Below are positions 14,647 to 22,049 of a DNA stretch of 23,112 bases, in pieces. Source of the DNA: Pseudomonadota bacterium (GTDB taxonomy: Bacteria; Pseudomonadota; Gammaproteobacteria; Burkholderiales; Burkholderiaceae_F); assembly GCA_023443095.1 (NCBI GenBank), contig JAEZVV010000021.1:1-23112 (forward strand), read 5' to 3'. The translations under genes were made by a program, and so were the position numbers. Each line of letters opens with the position of its first letter. The stretch's first letter is position 1. Under the pieces are notes generated by a model, which was not told the DNA's origin, searched no databases, and saw only the letters and a program-made list of their open reading frames with translations.

Positions 14647-15510
14647 CTACAGCATGTAGACGACGATGAACAAGCCGAGCCAGACCACGTCGACGAAGTG
14701 CCAGTACCAGGCCGCGGCTTCGAAAGCGAAGTGGTGCTGCGGCGTGAAGTGGCCCTTCATCAGCCGCAGCAGCATCACGCTCAGCATGATCGCCCCGACG
14801 AAAACGTGGAAGCCGTGAAAACCGGTGAGCATGAAGAAGGTTGAGCCGAAGATTCCCGATGACAGCCTCAGGTTCAGGTCCGAATACGCGTGGGCGTATT
14901 CGTAGATCTGGACGCACAGGAAGGTCGCCCCCAGCACGATGGTGAGAAAGAGCCAGAACTGCGCCTTGCCGCGCCGGTTGGCCAGCAGGGCATGGTGGGC
15001 GATGGTGAGCGTCACGCCGGAAATCAGCAGCAAGGCCGTGTTGATCGCCGGCAGCCCCCAGGGGCCGATCGTGGTGAAGGCGTCGACCAGGCCCGCCGGT
15101 CCGTTGTGCGGCCAGGTCGAGGTGAAATCGGGCCAGAGCAGCTTGTGGTCGAAGTCACCCAGCATCGGTGCGGCGATCACCCGCGCATAAAACAGCGCGC
15201 CGAAAAACGCCGCGAAGAACATCACTTCCGAGAAGATGAACCAGGCCATGCTCCAGCGGAAGGAAACGTCGACCTGGCCGCTGTAGCGCTGGCTTTCGGA
15301 CTCCCGCGCCACCGCTCCGAACCAGCCGACCATCATGTAGATCAACACGGCCAGCCCGGCGAGCAGAAGCACGTAACCCGACTGATGGTCGTTGACGACC
15401 GCCGCTGCGCCGAAGCCCGTGAGCCCCATCGCGATCATGCCCACCATCGGCCACTGAGAAGGCTGCGGAACGAAGTAGCGCGAAACCGCGCTCGTGCTAG
15501 CTGCACTCAT
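14647..15510 (-). CDS. ctaE: Cytochrome c oxidase subunit III
   Basis: Core subunit III of the aa3 oxidase, 287 residues and seven TM helices. Family marks include the conserved Glu in FIFSEVMFFAAFFGALFYAR (E95), the helix GFHGFHVFVGAIML, and the C-terminal HHFAFEAAAWYWHFVDVVWLGLF. The start ATG 15510 is chosen over the in-frame 15531 because a near-perfect ribosome binding site (GGGAGGAAAT) lies just before it. The preceding DUF2970 gene ends 17 bp upstream. Subunit III stabilises the catalytic core and proton uptake; it holds no metal centres. The gene closes the structural oxidase operon that begins with ctaC. Confidence 0.96.
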   Translation of the reverse strand: MSAASTSAVSRYFVPQPSQWPMVGMIAMGLTGFGAAAVVNDHQSGYVLLLAGLAVLIYMMVGWFGAVARESESQRYSGQVDVSFRWSMAWFIFSEVMFFAAFFGALFYARVIAAPMLGDFDHKLLWPDFTSTWPHNGPAGLVDAFTTIGPWGLPAINTALLLISGVTLTIAHHALLANRRGKAQFWLFLTIVLGATFLCVQIYEYAHAYSDLNLRLSSGIFGSTFFMLTGFHGFHVFVGAIMLSVMLLRLMKGHFTPQHHFAFEAAAWYWHFVDVVWLGLFIVVYML

Positions 15511-15527
15511 CGGATTTCCTCCCTGTT

Positions 15528-15740
15528 TCAACTGATCACGATCTTCACGATCGCGAGCAAGACCAAGACAAATAGCGCGGCGGCGACGATGCCCATGAGG
15601 ATCACGTGCACCGGGTTGAGCTGCGCCGCGTCGGACTCGTAATCGGACCGCTTGCGCACGCCGAAAAAGCTCCAGAAGACGGCTTTCGCGGTCCGGGCCA
15701 GGCCGGCCCGGCGCGGCGGCGGTGGGGTCGGCTCGGCCAT
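15528..15740 (-). CDS. DUF2970 small membrane protein of oxidase operon
   Basis: 70 residues. A proline-rich N-terminus (MAEPTPPPPRRAG) is followed by the family signature AKAVFWSFFGVRKRSDYESD, then LNPVHVILMGIVAAALFVLVLLAIVKIVIS, a single TM helix. DUF2970 proteins occur between ctaG and ctaE in many betaproteobacteria; I know no experimentally assigned function. The ATG follows the ctaG stop by one base (TGAAATG), so translation is coupled. It probably sits in the inner membrane and interacts with the oxidase or its assembly factors, an inference from context. Confidence 0.85.
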   Translation of the reverse strand: MAEPTPPPPRRAGLARTAKAVFWSFFGVRKRSDYESDAAQLNPVHVILMGIVAAALFVLVLLAIVKIVIS

Positions 15741-15741
15741 T

Positions 15742-16317
15742 TCAGAGGCTCGCGCCGCTTCCGGCCTGGGTCGTTTGCTGCACCGCTCCGGCCACTTCGA
15801 AGAAGGTGTAGGACAGGGTCACGTCCTTCACGCCGGCCGGCAGCTCGGGGTCGATGAAAAACACCACCGGGAACTGCCGCACCTCGCCCGCCGCCAGGCT
15901 TTGCTGCTGGAAGCAGAAACACTCGAGCTTCTTGAAATGCGGCGCCGACTGCAGCGGCGCGTAACTCGGGATCGCCTGGCCGACCATCACCTTAGCCTGC
16001 AGGTTGACCAGGTCGTAGGTCACCGTCACCAGTTCGCCCGGGTGCACCTTCAGGTGCGAGACGTGTGGCCGGAACCGCCACGGTCCGCGTTCGTTGGCGT
16101 CGAACTCGACGGTGATGGTTCGGCTGGTGTCGACTTGGGTGTTGCGGGCGCGGCCCTCGACCGTCGGATCGCGGTTGGTCACCAGGTTGATGCCGGTGAT
16201 CTCGCAGATCTTGCGATAGAGGGGAATCAGAGCCCAGCCGAAGCCGAACATCAGCAGCGCCACCACCACCAGCTTCTTGAGCAGGGTGCGGTTGTCGTGG
16301 CGCGGCGTCGTTTCCAC
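15742..16317 (-). CDS. ctaG: Cytochrome c oxidase assembly protein CtaG/Cox11
   Basis: Membrane-tethered copper chaperone for the CuB site of subunit I. The 191 residues have one N-terminal TM helix (about 12-32, TLLKKLVVVALLMFGFGWAL) and a periplasmic immunoglobulin-like domain. The copper-binding motif ECFCFQQQSL gives C133 and C135, and a third conserved Cys lies just after the TM (YRKICEITG, C38). LVTNRDPTVEGR and FFIDPEL are also typical. The start is GTG 16317 with AAGG 3 nt upstream. It follows the 37-residue membrane peptide gene by 4 bp. Confidence 0.95.
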   Translation of the reverse strand: METTPRHDNRTLLKKLVVVALLMFGFGWALIPLYRKICEITGINLVTNRDPTVEGRARNTQVDTSRTITVEFDANERGPWRFRPHVSHLKVHPGELVTVTYDLVNLQAKVMVGQAIPSYAPLQSAPHFKKLECFCFQQQSLAAGEVRQFPVVFFIDPELPAGVKDVTLSYTFFEVAGAVQQTTQAGSGASL

Positions 16318-16321
16318 GGCC

Positions 16322-16435
16322 TTAGCGGAAGAGCGAGTGGCGCAGGACCACCGCGATGAAAAAAACCAGCGCCACGACGACCAGCACCAGGGCGGTGCGG
16401 CGGTTGGCGGCGCGGTAGCGCTCGATCTGGCTCAT
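16322..16435 (-). CDS. 37-residue single-TM peptide of the oxidase operon
   Basis: A short gene between ctaD and ctaG. It encodes 37 residues, MSQIERYRAANRRTALVLV and onward to an end in LRHSLFR. A charged N-terminal helix leads into one TM helix of about 17 residues (ALVLVVVALVFFIAVVL). Its ribosome binding site is excellent (TGAGGAAATC directly before the ATG at 16435), and part of it is the ctaD stop codon. Small membrane peptides of this kind, often annotated as cytochrome oxidase small assembly proteins, occur at this spot in betaproteobacterial operons. Spacing to both neighbours is under 10 bp, so it is surely co-translated. The precise role is unknown. Confidence 0.8.
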   Translation of the reverse strand: MSQIERYRAANRRTALVLVVVALVFFIAVVLRHSLFR

Positions 16436-16442
16436 GATTTCC

Positions 16443-18068
16443 TCAGGCCGCCGTGGGTTTGGGGTCGGGCGCGGTCAGCTTGGGCGGAGTCTCGAACGAG
16501 TGGTAAGGCGCGGGCGAGGGCAGGGTCCATTCCAGGCCTTCGGCGGCGCCCCAGGGGTTGTCGCCGGCAGGCTTGCCGCCCTTGATGCATTTCAGGACCG
16601 CCCACAGGAAGATCAGCTGGGTGAGGCCGAAACCCAGTCCGCCGATCGAGGCCAGCATGTTGAAGTCGGCGAACTGCAGCGGGTAGTCGGCGTAGCGGCG
16701 CGGCATGCCGGCCAGCCCCAGGAAATGCATGGGGAAGAAGGTGATGTTGAAGAAGATCAGCGACAGCCAGAAGTGCCACTGGCCGAGGCGCTCGTCGACC
16801 ATGTGGCCGGTCCATTTCGGCAGCCAGAAATACGCGCCGGCGAAAAGCGCAAAGAGCGAACCGGCGACCAGCACGTAGTGGAAATGCGCCACTACGTAGT
16901 AGGTGTCCTGCAGCTGGATGTCGATCGGGGCCACCGCCAGGATCAGGCCGGTGAAGCCGCCCATGGTGAAGACGAAGATGAAGCCGACCGAAAAAAGCAT
17001 GGGCGTGGGGAAGGTCATCGAGCCCTTCCACATCGTCGCCAGCCAGTTGAAGATCTTCACGCCGGTGGGCACCGCGATCAGCATGGTCGCGTACATGAAA
17101 AAGAGCTGGCCGGTCACCGGCATGCCGGTGGTGAACATGTGGTGCGCCCACACGATGAAGCTGAGGATCGCGATCGAGGCCGTGGCGTAGACCATCGAGG
17201 CGTAGCCGAACAAGGGCTTGCGGGCGAACACCGGAACGATCTGGCTGATGATCCCGAAGGCGGGCAGGATCATGATGTAGACCTCGGGGTGGCCGAAGAA
17301 CCAGAAGATGTGCTGGAACATCACCGGATCGCCGCCGCCGGCCGCGTTGAAGAACGACGTGCCGAAGTGGCGGTCGGTGAGCGTCATGGTGATCGCGCCG
17401 GCGAGCACCGGCATCACCGCGATCAGCAGGAAGGCCGTGATCAGCCAGGTCCAGCAGAACATCGGCATCTTCATCAGCGTCATGCCGGGCGCGCGCATGT
17501 TGAGGACGGTGACGATGATGTTGATCGAGCCCATGATCGAACTCGCGCCCATGATGTGCAGGGCGAAGATGCCCATGTCCATGCCGGCGCCCATCTGGAT
17601 CGAGAGCGGCGCGTAGATCGTCCAGCCGGCCGCGGGAGCGCCGCCGGGAACCAGAAAGGAACTCACCAACAGCAGCGCCGCCGGCGGCAGCAGCCAGAAG
17701 CTGAAGTTGTTCATGCGCGCGAACGCCATGTCGGGCGCGCCCACCTGCAGCGGGATCATCCAGTTCGCGAAGCCGACGAAGGCCGGCATGATCGCGCCGA
17801 ACACCATGATCAGTCCGTGCATGGTGGTGAGCTGGTTGAAGAATTCGGGCGCGAAAACCTGCAGGCCGGGCTGGAACAGTTCGGCGCGGATGCCGAGCGC
17901 GAGTACGCCGCCCGTCAAAAACATCGTGAACGAGAACCACAGGTAGAGCGTGCCGATGTCCTTGTGGTTGGTCGCGAACAGCCAGCGCCGCCAGCCGTGC
18001 GGGTGATCGTCGTGGGTGTGGTCGGCGGCGTGCTCGCCGGCATGACCATGGGGCAGGACTGCGCTCAT
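16443..18068 (-). CDS. ctaD: Cytochrome c oxidase subunit I (aa3 type)
   Basis: Catalytic subunit, 541 residues and 12 TM helices. Heme a ligands are H84 (TTMHGLIMVF) and H397; heme a3 ligand is H395 (VVAHFHYVL). CuB ligands are H260, H309 and H310 (FFGHPEVY, VWAHHMFTTG), with the cross-linked Tyr264. The D-channel entry Asp113 (GAPDMAFARMNNFSFW), the Glu262 of HPEVY and the K-channel Lys338 (PTGVKIFNW) mark it as an A1-type proton-pumping oxidase. The N-terminal 24 residues contain seven histidines. GAGGAGA precedes ATG 18068. It follows ctaC by 32 bp. Confidence 0.97.
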   Translation of the reverse strand: MSAVLPHGHAGEHAADHTHDDHPHGWRRWLFATNHKDIGTLYLWFSFTMFLTGGVLALGIRAELFQPGLQVFAPEFFNQLTTMHGLIMVFGAIMPAFVGFANWMIPLQVGAPDMAFARMNNFSFWLLPPAALLLVSSFLVPGGAPAAGWTIYAPLSIQMGAGMDMGIFALHIMGASSIMGSINIIVTVLNMRAPGMTLMKMPMFCWTWLITAFLLIAVMPVLAGAITMTLTDRHFGTSFFNAAGGGDPVMFQHIFWFFGHPEVYIMILPAFGIISQIVPVFARKPLFGYASMVYATASIAILSFIVWAHHMFTTGMPVTGQLFFMYATMLIAVPTGVKIFNWLATMWKGSMTFPTPMLFSVGFIFVFTMGGFTGLILAVAPIDIQLQDTYYVVAHFHYVLVAGSLFALFAGAYFWLPKWTGHMVDERLGQWHFWLSLIFFNITFFPMHFLGLAGMPRRYADYPLQFADFNMLASIGGLGFGLTQLIFLWAVLKCIKGGKPAGDNPWGAAEGLEWTLPSPAPYHSFETPPKLTAPDPKPTAA

Positions 18069-18100
18069 GCGGGTCTCCTCGATTCCGGGGCGGCGGGCGA

Positions 18101-19237
18101 CTACTTGGTCGCGGCCTGGACGTCGGCGGGCTGGACGGCTTTGCCGGTGGCGTTGCCCCAGCTGTTTTCGATGTAACTCGTGACCGCCGCGATCTGGGTC
18201 GCGCTCAACACTCCCTTCCACGCCGGCATCGCGTTTTTGCCGTTGAGGATTTGAGCGATCAGCTCGCCCTGCGGGCCGTTGACGATCTTGCTGCCGTCGA
18301 GCGCCGGGAAGGCGTTGGGCAGTCCCTTGCCGTTGGCCTGGTGGCAGACCTGACAGTTGGCTTCGTAGACCTTGGCGCCGATCTCCTTGAGTTCGGCCAG
18401 CGTGTAGGTCTTGCTCGGGTCTTCGGCGGCGGCCGCCATCGCCTTCTTCTTGCCTGCGGCCCAGGTCGCGTAGTCGGCGACGGACTTGACCTCGACCACG
18501 ATCGGCATGAAGGCGTGATCCTTGCCGCATAGCTCGGCGCAGTCGCCGCGGAAGGTTCCGACCGTGTCGGCGCGGAACCAGGTGTCGCGCGCAAAGCCCG
18601 GGATCGCGTCCTGCTTGACACCGAAGGCCGGCACCCACCATGAATGGATCACGTCGGCGGCGGTGGTGATGATGCGGATCTTCTTGCCCACCGGAACCAC
18701 CAGCGGTTCGGTCACTTCCAGCAGGTAGAAGTTGGTCTTGGGTTGGTCGCCCGTGATCTGCGACATCGGCGTCGCCAGCGCCGACACGAAGCTGATGCCT
18801 TCGCCTTCGCCGCGCAGATAGTCGTAGCCCCACTTCCATTGGTAGCCGGTGGCCTTGATGGTGAGGTCGGCGCTCGAGGTGTCCTTCATCGCCACCACGG
18901 TCTTGGTGGCGGGAATCGCCATGCCGATCACGATCAGGAAAGGGATGACGGTCCAGATCACCTCGACCTTGGTGTTCTCGTGCCAGGTCTCGGCCACCGC
19001 ACCCTTGGACGCCCGGTGTTTCCAGATCGAATAAAACATGACCCCGAACACGCCCACGAAGATCACGCCGCAGATGATCAGCATCAGCGTGTGCAGCGAA
19101 TAGATTTCGTCGGCGATCTGGGTGACCGGAGGAGCAAGGTTGTACTTGCTCTGGATCGGCAGCACCGCGGATGCGGCACCGGCAAAGCTGGCGGCGGCCG
19201 CGGTGGCGGCAGCCCGGACTGCGAGCTTGGACTTCAT
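18101..19237 (-). CDS. ctaC: Cytochrome c oxidase subunit II with fused cytochrome c domain
   Basis: 378-residue electron-entry subunit. A signal peptide (likely cut near ASA-VLP, residue 24) is followed by two TM helices (about 51-71 and 93-112) and the periplasmic cupredoxin domain with all CuA ligands: H198, C233, E235, C237, H241 and M244 (GDCAELCGKDHAFMP). A C-terminal class I cytochrome c domain has CQVCH (C295/C298/H299) and a likely axial Met337 (NAMPAW). The fusion makes this a caa3-like enzyme able to take electrons directly through its own heme c. It is the first gene of the ctaC-ctaE operon. GAAG lies 7 nt before the ATG; no clear promoter was found. Confidence 0.96.
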   Translation of the reverse strand: MKSKLAVRAAATAAAASFAGAASAVLPIQSKYNLAPPVTQIADEIYSLHTLMLIICGVIFVGVFGVMFYSIWKHRASKGAVAETWHENTKVEVIWTVIPFLIVIGMAIPATKTVVAMKDTSSADLTIKATGYQWKWGYDYLRGEGEGISFVSALATPMSQITGDQPKTNFYLLEVTEPLVVPVGKKIRIITTAADVIHSWWVPAFGVKQDAIPGFARDTWFRADTVGTFRGDCAELCGKDHAFMPIVVEVKSVADYATWAAGKKKAMAAAAEDPSKTYTLAELKEIGAKVYEANCQVCHQANGKGLPNAFPALDGSKIVNGPQGELIAQILNGKNAMPAWKGVLSATQIAAVTSYIENSWGNATGKAVQPADVQAATK

Positions 19238-19681
19238 TGTGGCTTCACCGATTCAGCGCCAGATTCCTGGCTTGTCTGTCTTGTAATGACTACCGGCTAC
19301 TTCATCGCACCCGCGGGTTCCAACTTCCCGCAGGGCCGCTTTCAGCTCCCGAGCCCAGCCGCCAGGCTTGCTCGTCGAGCCGAAACCGACCAACTTCCTC
19401 CACCGCTGCCCGCCCCCCAGCTAGTTCAAGGGAAGGCCTGACACGCGGCCGAGTGCTGCTCTCCACTGTCACTCCGGGCCTGCTGGCCTGGGCTGTTTGC
19501 CGTCGCGGTTCGATCGCCGCTTGATTGACGGAAGCACAGCCGAAGCACTGCAAGCCGCTGCCGCGACCGGCGTCTCCAGACCGGTACGGCAGCGCCACCT
19601 TCGATCCGCTGCGGCAAAAACAACAGAACTCCAGTGGGCGGGAGCCGGAATCCGGACGCCGTTCGCGATCCTGTCGCGGAC

Positions 19682-19695
19682 TTGTTCTGGATCAA
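19682..19695 (+). promoter_or_regulatory. Candidate FNR/ANR-type box
   Basis: TTGTT-CTGG-ATCAA matches the FNR consensus TTGAT-N4-ATCAA at nine of ten half-site positions. If used at the class II distance (centre at -41.5) on the plus strand, transcription would start near 19730. A CAAAGT hexamer at the -10 position is poor. It is about 445 bp from ctaC, too far for ordinary control of that gene. Confidence 0.38.
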
Positions 19696-19729
19696 GCCCC
19701 ACTACCCGGCTTTTGCCAAAGTGCCAACT

Positions 19730-19817
19730 GCAGCATTGGGTCGACCTCAAGGTCGGCGCAGAGTGGGCAGAGTATAGGTTCGGGCCGAAAACCCGAGCAA
19801 CGACTCTGCCCTTTTTT
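19730..19817 (+). ncRNA. Candidate small RNA, possibly FNR-controlled
   Basis: No coding gene precedes the terminator at 19765-19817 on this strand. A transcript from the FNR-like box would be about 88 nt. Its predicted elements are hairpin CGACC-TCAA-GGTCG (19742-19755), then a 9-bp outer stem enclosing an inner TCGGG/CCCGA hairpin, then six U. The 5' end is only inferred from class II FNR spacing. An alternative is a relic terminator from a lost gene. Confidence 0.25.
19765..19817 (+). terminator. Orphan intrinsic terminator with branched stem
   Basis: GGGCAGAGT (19765-19773) pairs perfectly with ACTCTGCCC (19803-19811), followed by TTTTTT. The enclosed bases hold an inner hairpin TCGGG/CCCGA. 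There is no plus-strand gene upstream. On the minus strand no U-tract follows the stem, so it does not serve bioC or ctaC. Confidence 0.65.
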
Positions 19818-19862
19818 GTTGCGTTCTTCCCCAGTCGCTATGGTGCAAGCGCGTCGCTTGCG

Positions 19863-20810
19863 TTATGCGACGGGGCGCCCGGGCGCGGCCAAGTTGGCGC
19901 GCAGCCGGTCGAGCGAGACCGGTGTCGCACCCAGCGGCCGCGGCACCGGTTTCCACGCGTGCCCGTAGGCCACTTCGAAGCTCAGCCCGATGCGGCCGTC
20001 GCTATCGCGCCTAGCCTCGAGCGCCTCATACAGGCGACGTGCGCGCGGGCCCGAGATCAGGCCGGCGATGCGATCGTCGCGCGGGTTCGCCCCCAGCCCC
20101 CGCACTTCGGCGACCAGCTCGCGCGCGCTGGCATAGGTGAGGCGGATCGTCTCGACATCCATCACCGGGGTGGCGAAACCGGCAGCGACCATCATGTCGC
20201 CGAAGTCGTGCATGTCGACGAAACTCATGGGTCGGCAACGCGGCTCGACCTCGAGCATCGCGGCGCGCAGTTCCTTGAGCGTGTCGGGGCCGAAGCAGGA
20301 GAACAGCAGCAGGCCGTCGCTGCGCAGGACCCGCTTCCACTCCGGGAACAGGCGGTGCGGCTCGGGGTGCCAGTTCGCCATGAGATTGGAATGGACCAGG
20401 TCGACCGAAGCGTCGGCCAGCGGCAGGGCGCCGCCCTCGGCGCACACCCGCAGCGGCGAACGGCCGAACCAGCACTGAAGCTTGGCGCGCATGCCGGCCG
20501 GCGCCGCGCTCCCGAGCATGGCTTCCGACAGATCCAGCCCCAGCCATTCGGCCTGCGGGTAGCGCCGGGCAAAACGCTCGCGCGAAGCGCCGCTGCCGCA
20601 GCCGATGTCGGCCACCCGCTGCGGATCGAGTTTCATCAGATCGAGCCGGGCAAACAGGCGTTCGCCGATTTCCTGCAGCAGGAAGTCGTGCGCCAGCACC
20701 CGCCGGGCACGCTGGTTGAACTGCCGCCGCACCGTTTCGATGCGCGCCGGAATCCGCGGCGGATCGATCAGGCTGGGCGTGATTTCCGAAGTACCGGGAC
20801 CGAGCGCCAT
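19863..20810 (-). CDS. bioC: Malonyl-ACP O-methyltransferase BioC
   Basis: Class I SAM methyltransferase that methylates the malonyl-ACP carboxyl group to start biotin pimelate synthesis. It has 315 residues from ATG 20810. The N-terminus IETVRRQFNQRARRVLAHDFLLQEIGERL is BioC-like, the SAM motif is VADIGCGSG (66-74), the acidic strand end is LGLDLSEAML, and LLLFSCFGPDTLKELR is the best BioC marker. An internal segment LVHSNLMANWHPEP replaces the usual SNLALQW. No other bio genes are nearby, which is common for bioC beside comF in betaproteobacteria. The ATG lies only 15 bp from a TATACA hexamer and has no Shine-Dalgarno sequence, so the message may be nearly leaderless. Confidence 0.9.
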   Translation of the reverse strand: MALGPGTSEITPSLIDPPRIPARIETVRRQFNQRARRVLAHDFLLQEIGERLFARLDLMKLDPQRVADIGCGSGASRERFARRYPQAEWLGLDLSEAMLGSAAPAGMRAKLQCWFGRSPLRVCAEGGALPLADASVDLVHSNLMANWHPEPHRLFPEWKRVLRSDGLLLFSCFGPDTLKELRAAMLEVEPRCRPMSFVDMHDFGDMMVAAGFATPVMDVETIRLTYASARELVAEVRGLGANPRDDRIAGLISGPRARRLYEALEARRDSDGRIGLSFEVAYGHAWKPVPRPLGATPVSLDRLRANLAAPGRPVA

Positions 20811-20822
20811 AAGGGCTCGCAG

Positions 20823-20830
20823 TGTATATG
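20823..20830. promoter_or_regulatory. Possible shared -10 region of bioC and comF
   Basis: The sequence TGTATATG reads as an extended-like -10 (TATATG, 20825-20830) toward comF and as TATACA (20828-20823) toward bioC. It lies in the 45-bp gap between the divergent start codons. No -35 hexamers are evident for either direction. Confidence 0.3.
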
Positions 20831-20855
20831 CTCGACCGACCTGCCCCGAGAAGCC

Positions 20856-21554
20856 ATGCCGCGCCCCACACTTGCCGCCCTGCGTCTGCGCTTCGGTTCC
20901 TGGCTGCGCCCGCGCTGCCTCGCCTGCGGCCTGATCCCGGGCGACCCGGTGTGTCCGGCCTGCCGCGCCGATTTTTTTCCGGCCGAACTGCGCCGGTGCT
21001 CGCGCTGCGCACTGAGAATCCCCTTCGGCGAGATCTGCGGCGCCTGCCTGCGCAAGCCGCCGCATTTCGACGCCACCTTGACCTGCGCCGACTACCAGCC
21101 GCCGCTGGCCGGCGTGATCCTTGCCCTCAAGTCCGGCGCCCGGCTCGAACTGGTCGAGCCGCTTGCCGAGCTGCTGGCTCAGCGCTGCGCCGGCCGGCTC
21201 GAGGCCGGGACCCTGGTCACCGCCGTGCCGCTCGCTTTCGAACGCCATGCCGAACGCGGCTTCAACCAGTCGGCCGAAATCGCCCACACCGCCGCTAGGC
21301 TGCTCGGGCTCGCCTTCGAGCCCGGGCTCGTGCTGCGGGTCCGGCACACACCGCCGCAGCAGTCGCTCGCCCTCGCCGCGCGCCGGCGCAATATGCGCGG
21401 CGCTTTTGCCCTGGCACGGCCGTTCGCCGACCGCGCCGTCGCCGTGGTCGACGACGTCATGACCACCGGCGCCACACTCGACGAACTGGCGCTCGTGCTC
21501 AAGCGCGGCGGCGCCACGCGCGTGAGCAATCTCGTGCTCGCCCGCACGCCATAA
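20856..21554 (+). CDS. comF: ComF family phosphoribosyltransferase-like protein
   Basis: 232-residue ComF/GntX homologue. The N-terminal double zinc-ribbon has four CxxC pairs: C21/C24, C33/C36, C48/C51 and C61/C64. The type I phosphoribosyltransferase domain includes PLAFERHAERGFNQSAEIA and the PRPP-binding VAVVDDVMTTGAT (about 195-207). In naturally competent bacteria ComF is needed for DNA uptake, acting on incoming single strands; in others it has been linked to use of DNA as nutrient. Here only homology supports this. The start ATG 20856 follows the short divergent gap from bioC; trmL begins 7 bp after the stop, so they form an operon. Confidence 0.92.
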   Translation: MPRPTLAALRLRFGSWLRPRCLACGLIPGDPVCPACRADFFPAELRRCSRCALRIPFGEICGACLRKPPHFDATLTCADYQPPLAGVILALKSGARLELVEPLAELLAQRCAGRLEAGTLVTAVPLAFERHAERGFNQSAEIAHTAARLLGLAFEPGLVLRVRHTPPQQSLALAARRRNMRGAFALARPFADRAVAVVDDVMTTGATLDELALVLKRGGATRVSNLVLARTP

Positions 21555-21561
21555 TGGCGGC

Positions 21562-22032
21562 ATGTTCCATATCGTCCTCGTCGCGCCGGAGATCCCGCCC
21601 AACACCGGCAACGTCATCCGTCTCGCCGCCAACACCGGCTGCCAGCTCCACCTCGTCAAGCCGCTCGGCTTCGAACTCGACGACAAGCAGCTTAAGCGCG
21701 CCGGGCTCGACTACCACGAATACGCCACGCTCAAGGTCCACGAGTCCTTCGCCGCGCTGATCGAAGCCGAACGCCCCGAACCCAAGCGCATGTTCGCGCT
21801 CACCACCAAGGGCTCGCACCCGTTTGCCGAATCGCGCTTCGCGCCCGGCGACTGGTTCGTCTTCGGCCGCGAATCGGCCGGCCTGCCCGAGGAAGTTCGC
21901 GCGCAATTCCCGCCCGAGCAGCGCATCCGCCTGCCGATGCGCCCCGGCAACCGCAGCCTCAACCTCTCCAACGCGGTAGCGGTGGTGGTGTTCGAGGCGT
22001 GGCGGCAATCCGGCTACGCGGAAGGCGCTTGA
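21562..22032 (+). CDS. trmL: tRNA (cytidine(34)-2'-O)-methyltransferase TrmL
   Basis: SPOUT-class methyltransferase that 2'-O-methylates the wobble base of tRNA-Leu isoacceptors. The 156 residues cover the whole family length. Motif 1 is APEIPPNTGNVIRLAANTG (8-26), motif 2 FGRESAGLP (101-109), and motif 3, forming the knot, IRLPM followed by RSLNLSNAVAVVVFEAWRQ (122-149). The ATG lies 7 bp after the comF stop, without a clear ribosome binding site of its own, so translation may be coupled. It converges with the multiheme cytochrome gene with 17 bp between stop codons and no terminator hairpin in the gap. Confidence 0.95.
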   Translation: MFHIVLVAPEIPPNTGNVIRLAANTGCQLHLVKPLGFELDDKQLKRAGLDYHEYATLKVHESFAALIEAERPEPKRMFALTTKGSHPFAESRFAPGDWFVFGRESAGLPEEVRAQFPPEQRIRLPMRPGNRSLNLSNAVAVVVFEAWRQSGYAEGA

Positions 22033-22049
22033 ACCGATCGCGACAAGCG

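Larger units (their letters stand above)
19238..19862. other. Gene-free 625-bp region between ctaC and bioC
   Basis: No open reading frame here shows family motifs, good start signals or the codon pattern of the neighbours on either strand. The ctaC promoter should lie at its left end but no convincing -35/-10 pair is seen. The right half holds an FNR-like palindrome (19682-19695), a small hairpin (19742-19755) and a plus-strand intrinsic terminator (19765-19817) with no protein gene in front of it. Confidence 0.6.

Noticed and set aside
16434..18176. Long plus-strand open frame opposite ctaD (580 codons)
   Set aside because: Low-complexity His/Asp/Arg/Gly composition typical of antisense frames in GC-rich DNA; ctaD on the other strand has every catalytic residue.
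19600..19740. Possible tRNA-like sequence (GGAGCCGGAATCCGG)
   Set aside because: No acceptor stem, TpsiC arm or anticodon arm could be assembled on either strand.
19469..19750. Minus-strand 93-codon open frame in the gap before ctaC
   Set aside because: No ribosome binding site, signal peptide or family motif, and cysteine/arginine-rich composition like other spurious frames.
19497..20855. Upstream in-frame extension of comF
   Set aside because: It crosses the terminator and lies antisense to bioC; the ComF zinc ribbon starts just after ATG 20856.
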